Part shown: one piece after another, positions 61,413 through 64,000 of the stretch
Position numbering within the stretch: the first letter of the stretch is position 1
Layout: each line of letters opens with the position of its first letter
Assembly (NCBI RefSeq): GCF_001297125.1
Contig: NZ_LHPC01000030.1
Coordinates: 18,948 to 82,947, forward strand
Reading direction: 5' to 3'
DNA length: 64,000 nucleotides
Origin: Pseudomonas sp. RIT-PI-q
GTDB taxonomy: Bacteria; Pseudomonadota; Gammaproteobacteria; Pseudomonadales; Pseudomonadaceae
Translations under genes and position numbers: made by a program
The notes under the pieces: model-generated
What the model was told of the DNA's origin: nothing
What the model saw: the letters and a program-made list of their open reading frames with translations, nothing else
The model's database searches: none

Positions 61413-61422
61413 CATTCAGCGA

Positions 61423-61860
61423 TCAAGCGGTCGTGCTGACCAGCGCCCTCGATGTGCTGGAACCGGTGTCCTGCAACGCCTGCATCAAGGCCGCCGTGGC
61501 CGTCTGCAACGAAGCGGACGTCATCGCAATCTGCGACTGAGCCGCCGCCACGTTGGCCGCCTTAGCCTCGTCACTTTCCTGTTTGGCCTGGGCCGCTTGC
61601 AGTTGCTGTTGTTGTTCCTGCATCTGTTTTTGCAGCTCGGCAATCTGCTTGCGCAGGGCTTTCACCGCGTCGGATTCTTCGCTGCTGCTGGAGCTGCTGT
61701 CGCTCGATGCGGGCGCGCCACCGGGAGAAACCTTGGGGCTATCAGTAGACGCCGTGGTGGTGGCCGTTACCGTGGTGTCTTCGGCGCTGTCGCTGACGGC
61801 GACCTTGGTCGCAGACGTGGAAGGTGCCTGCGGGATGGTGACGGAGGTGATGCTGACCAT
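61423..61860 (-). CDS. FlxA-like low-complexity coiled-coil protein
   Basis: A 145-residue protein. The N-terminal part is rich in Ser, Thr and Ala (residues 1-60, with a run of Ser). A Gln-rich coiled coil follows (KALRKQIAELQKQMQEQQQQL), as in FlxA-like proteins, then an Ala/Ser-rich tail. There is no signal peptide. The ATG at 61860 has AGGAT upstream. A role in secretion or motility is only a guess from the neighbouring chemoreceptor. Confidence 0.6.
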   Translation of the reverse strand: MVSITSVTIPQAPSTSATKVAVSDSAEDTTVTATTTASTDSPKVSPGGAPASSDSSSSSSEESDAVKALRKQIAELQKQMQEQQQQLQAAQAKQESDEAKAANVAAAQSQIAMTSASLQTATAALMQALQDTGSSTSRALVSTTA

Positions 61861-61970
61861 GGTTTTATCCTAAGTGGGTTCAGAATAAATCCATCATCGA
61901 CATGGGCGGCCCGGACTTGAGATCGACTGTGTACCGACTCGGTAAGCAAACCGGTACACAGCCATTTCGA

Positions 61971-63596
61971 TTAAGCGCTCAACCGCGCCGTCACCTCATT
62001 CAACTGCCCCGACAACCCATGCAGGTTGTGGCTCGCCGCTTCGGTGCGTTGCACGTTGTCGAGGTTGGTACTGGCGATGCTGGTGATCTCGGTGAGGTTG
62101 CGCGAAATGTCTTCGGCCACTGACGTCTGTTCTTCGGCAGCGGTGGCAATTTGGCGGTTCATGTCGCGAATCGCTTCCACCGCGAGGGTGATCCGTTCCA
62201 GCATGGCGCCGGCCTGGGTCACTTGCTCGACACTTTCCTCACTGCGTGACTGCCCGCTTTCGATCGCCTGCGCCGCGTCCACCGCGCCGGTTTGCACGGT
62301 TTGAATGATCTGGTTGATTTCGATGATCGACGCCGCCGTGCGCTGGGCCAGGCTGCGCACTTCATCGGCCACCACCGCGAAACCACGCCCGGCTTCACCG
62401 GCCCGGGCGGCTTCAATGGCGGCGTTAAGCGCCAGCAAATTGGTCTGTTCGGCGATGCCGCGAATCACTTCCAGCACCTTGCCAATGCGTCCACTGTCGG
62501 TTTCCAGACGACGGATGACCGTGGCGGTATTAGCAATTTCGCCGCGCATTTGGGTGATGGTGTGGATGGTGCCTTGCATGACTTTTTCGCCCTGCTGGGC
62601 TGATTGGTCAGCGTCATCGGCGGCACGTGCCGCATCGGCTGCGTGACGCGCGACTTCCTGGGCGGTGGCGGACATTTCGTTCATCGCCGTGGCCACCTGA
62701 TCGGTGCGGTTGAACTGCTCGTTGGTGCCGCACGCCATGAGGCTGGCAATCGAATTCAACTCGCCGCTGGCGCTGTCCAGGTCCTTGGCGCTGCGCTGCA
62801 ATCGGGTGAAGGTTTCAGCGAGAAAATCGCGCAGGGTGTTGGCGGCCATCGCCAGTTTGCCCAACTCGTCCTGCCGGGTGCTCGACACGCGCTCGGCAAA
62901 TTTGCCCTGGCTGAGTTGCGCCACGTATTCGATCAACTTGCGGATCGGTTCGACCAGGTTGCGGTTGACCAGCCACAGGCTCAACAGGCCGATCAACAGC
63001 CCCGACGCGAGCATCACGATGATCCCCAGCAACACCGTTTGATCGGCGCTGGCGCTGATCAGTTTCGACTGCTCGGCGCCCTGCTTGCGCAACTCGCTGA
63101 CCAGTTCGCTCATCTGATCGCTGGTCGCACGGTCCACGCCCTTGACCGCCGTGTCGCCAGCGGTCGGGTCGGCACCCGCCGCCACGTAGGCATCGCGGCC
63201 CTTCTGGTACGCCGCGCCCAATTGGCGATGCTCGTCACGCAGGCGTTCAATGCGGGTCTTGAGTTGCGGCTCGATGCCCTTCTGTCCGGCGAGTTCACCG
63301 AGGATGCCCTGCACATCGCGCTGACGCTCTTCGAACTGCTTCCAGTATTTGTCCAGGTCCGCCGGTTGCTTGCCACGCAGCAGGACGTTTTTCCATTCCT
63401 GAACCTGCACCTTGAATTGCAGGTTGGCTTCATCGATCAATTGCGAGGTGTGCAGCGGACCTTCGATCAGGTTCGCGTAGCTCTGCACGCCGCCGGACAG
63501 AAAGTGAAAACAGGCCAGGGCGATCAGCAACACGGCCAACAGGCTGCCGCTCAGCAGGGCGAGGATTTGCGCTCTCAGGGATTTTTGCAAAAACAT
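61971..63596 (-). CDS. Methyl-accepting chemotaxis protein
   Basis: A 541-residue receptor. The N-terminal membrane segment (about 12-34) is followed by a four-helix periplasmic sensor (about 36-185), a second membrane segment (about 187-210) and HAMP (about 210-265). The signalling domain carries the hairpin tip RGIAEQTNLLALNAAIEAARAGE, and has the GFAVVADEVRSLA motif. The sensor resembles HBM or small-helical 4HB types. The ATG at 63596 is preferred over 63674; the ribosome site is weak. The ligand is unknown. Confidence 0.92.
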   Translation of the reverse strand: MFLQKSLRAQILALLSGSLLAVLLIALACFHFLSGGVQSYANLIEGPLHTSQLIDEANLQFKVQVQEWKNVLLRGKQPADLDKYWKQFEERQRDVQGILGELAGQKGIEPQLKTRIERLRDEHRQLGAAYQKGRDAYVAAGADPTAGDTAVKGVDRATSDQMSELVSELRKQGAEQSKLISASADQTVLLGIIVMLASGLLIGLLSLWLVNRNLVEPIRKLIEYVAQLSQGKFAERVSSTRQDELGKLAMAANTLRDFLAETFTRLQRSAKDLDSASGELNSIASLMACGTNEQFNRTDQVATAMNEMSATAQEVARHAADAARAADDADQSAQQGEKVMQGTIHTITQMRGEIANTATVIRRLETDSGRIGKVLEVIRGIAEQTNLLALNAAIEAARAGEAGRGFAVVADEVRSLAQRTAASIIEINQIIQTVQTGAVDAAQAIESGQSRSEESVEQVTQAGAMLERITLAVEAIRDMNRQIATAAEEQTSVAEDISRNLTEITSIASTNLDNVQRTEAASHNLHGLSGQLNEVTARLSA

Positions 63597-63851
63597 CGAG
63601 TGATACTCATGACAGGGATGAAGCACGCGGGCGTGCGAGGTGTCCGGACATCCCTGTCGGCGACGCGGGTTCACGACCGGCTTCGCAATGATCTACCTCA
63701 GCGTCATCGGCGTGCCAGTGCCGTTCTTGAGCGGTTCCGACCGCCGGTAGAAGGCCTTTTGCCAGCGCCACAGAGCTGTCACAAAACTGTCAAAACTCCT
63801 TGCGATGATGCGGCTCAAGTGAACCTGTGAAACCAGCCACAACGAACCCCG

Positions 63852-63998
63852 TGTAGCAGCTGGCGAAGCCTGCGTTCGGCTCGGGCCGCGATCGGACGAA
63901 GCAGTCGTGAAGTCAGGCAATGCGGAGTATCAGGAAAACCGCAAGTTCAGGTTTTACGACTGCTTCGCAGCCGAACGCAGGCTTCGCCAGCTGCTACA
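63852..63998. repeat. Long inverted repeat (TGTAGCAGCTGGCGAAGCC family)
   Basis: The arms 63852-63881 and 63969-63998 are perfect inverted copies, carrying the same element as 40205-40337. The remaining gap 63597-63851 holds the chemoreceptor promoter and nothing else I can identify. Confidence 0.8.
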
Positions 63999-64000
63999 GG

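Noticed and set aside
1..64000. CRISPR array, rRNA, insertion sequence
   Set aside because: No regularly spaced direct repeats, rRNA cores or transposase frames were seen; the repeats present are REP-type palindromes.

Overview
The window is chromosomal DNA of a Pseudomonas, most likely of the P. fluorescens group. This rests on the arginine catabolic cluster of the arginine succinyltransferase (AST/aru) type, its AraC-type regulator ArgR, the ArgR-controlled aot transporter, the rsmA/lysC/alaS block with tRNA-Ser and tRNA-Arg, amrZ, and many REP-like palindromes with the TGTAGGAGC / TGTGGGAGC heads common in this group. Codon use is GC-rich except for one conspicuous AT-rich gene.

Layout. 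1-6.3 kb: a response regulator with a helical repeat-like tail (cut by the left edge) diverges from a very large CheB-CheR-PAS-histidine kinase-receiver protein. 6.3-9.1 kb: lipoprotein, tRNA-Arg(CCT), two small membrane proteins behind a good sigma-54 promoter, phnN and amrZ. 9.3-17.7 kb: mgtE, an envelope protein, two identical tRNA-Arg(ACG), tRNA-Ser(GCT), rsmA, lysC, alaS and threonine aldolase. 17.8-18.7 kb: an FMN riboswitch with a ribH-type lumazine synthase. 18.8-37.3 kb: the arginine locus (astE, astB, astD, two succinyltransferase subunits, aruC, argR, aotP, a desuccinylase homologue, aotM, aotQ, aotJ). It is interrupted by a 1654-residue dermonecrotic-toxin-like leucine-rich repeat (LRR) protein. 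38.0-40.0 kb: acsA. From acsA back to mgtE the order matches what I recall of P. aeruginosa PA0887-PA0913, apart from the insertions named here.

40.6-43.0 kb holds small secreted proteins and nrdB without nrdA. 43.0-50.1 kb is an accessory conflict island. It has an AT-rich protein joining two deoxyribosyltransferase-like domains to a P-loop ATPase, and a phage-type antirepressor behind a c4-like RNA structure and an overlapping leader ORF. It also has a McrA-like HNH nuclease, and an E3-type bacteriocin with two immunity candidates plus a stranded second toxin tail. A Phd/VapC-type toxin-antitoxin pair closes it. 50.2-64.0 kb is mixed: hypothetical genes, a TauE exporter with an AraC regulator, a LexA-boxed XRE protein, an MBL-fold hydrolase with a TetR regulator, DUF1003, LysR with a GATase/ABM pair, DUF2025, glpQ, a PepSY protein, an FlxA-like protein and a chemoreceptor.

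How the genes work together. AotJQMP imports arginine and ornithine. AruFG, AstB, AruC, AstD and AstE degrade arginine to glutamate and succinate. ArgR links both, and ArgR-like half-sites are visible upstream of aruC and aotJ. The most unusual material is the 43-49 kb island. The best candidate for an undescribed system is the deoxyribosyltransferase-like/ATPase gene at 43039. Next come the toxin-tail relic with its immunity gene and the c4-like antirepressor control region. All assignments are from reading the sequence; no database search was run.
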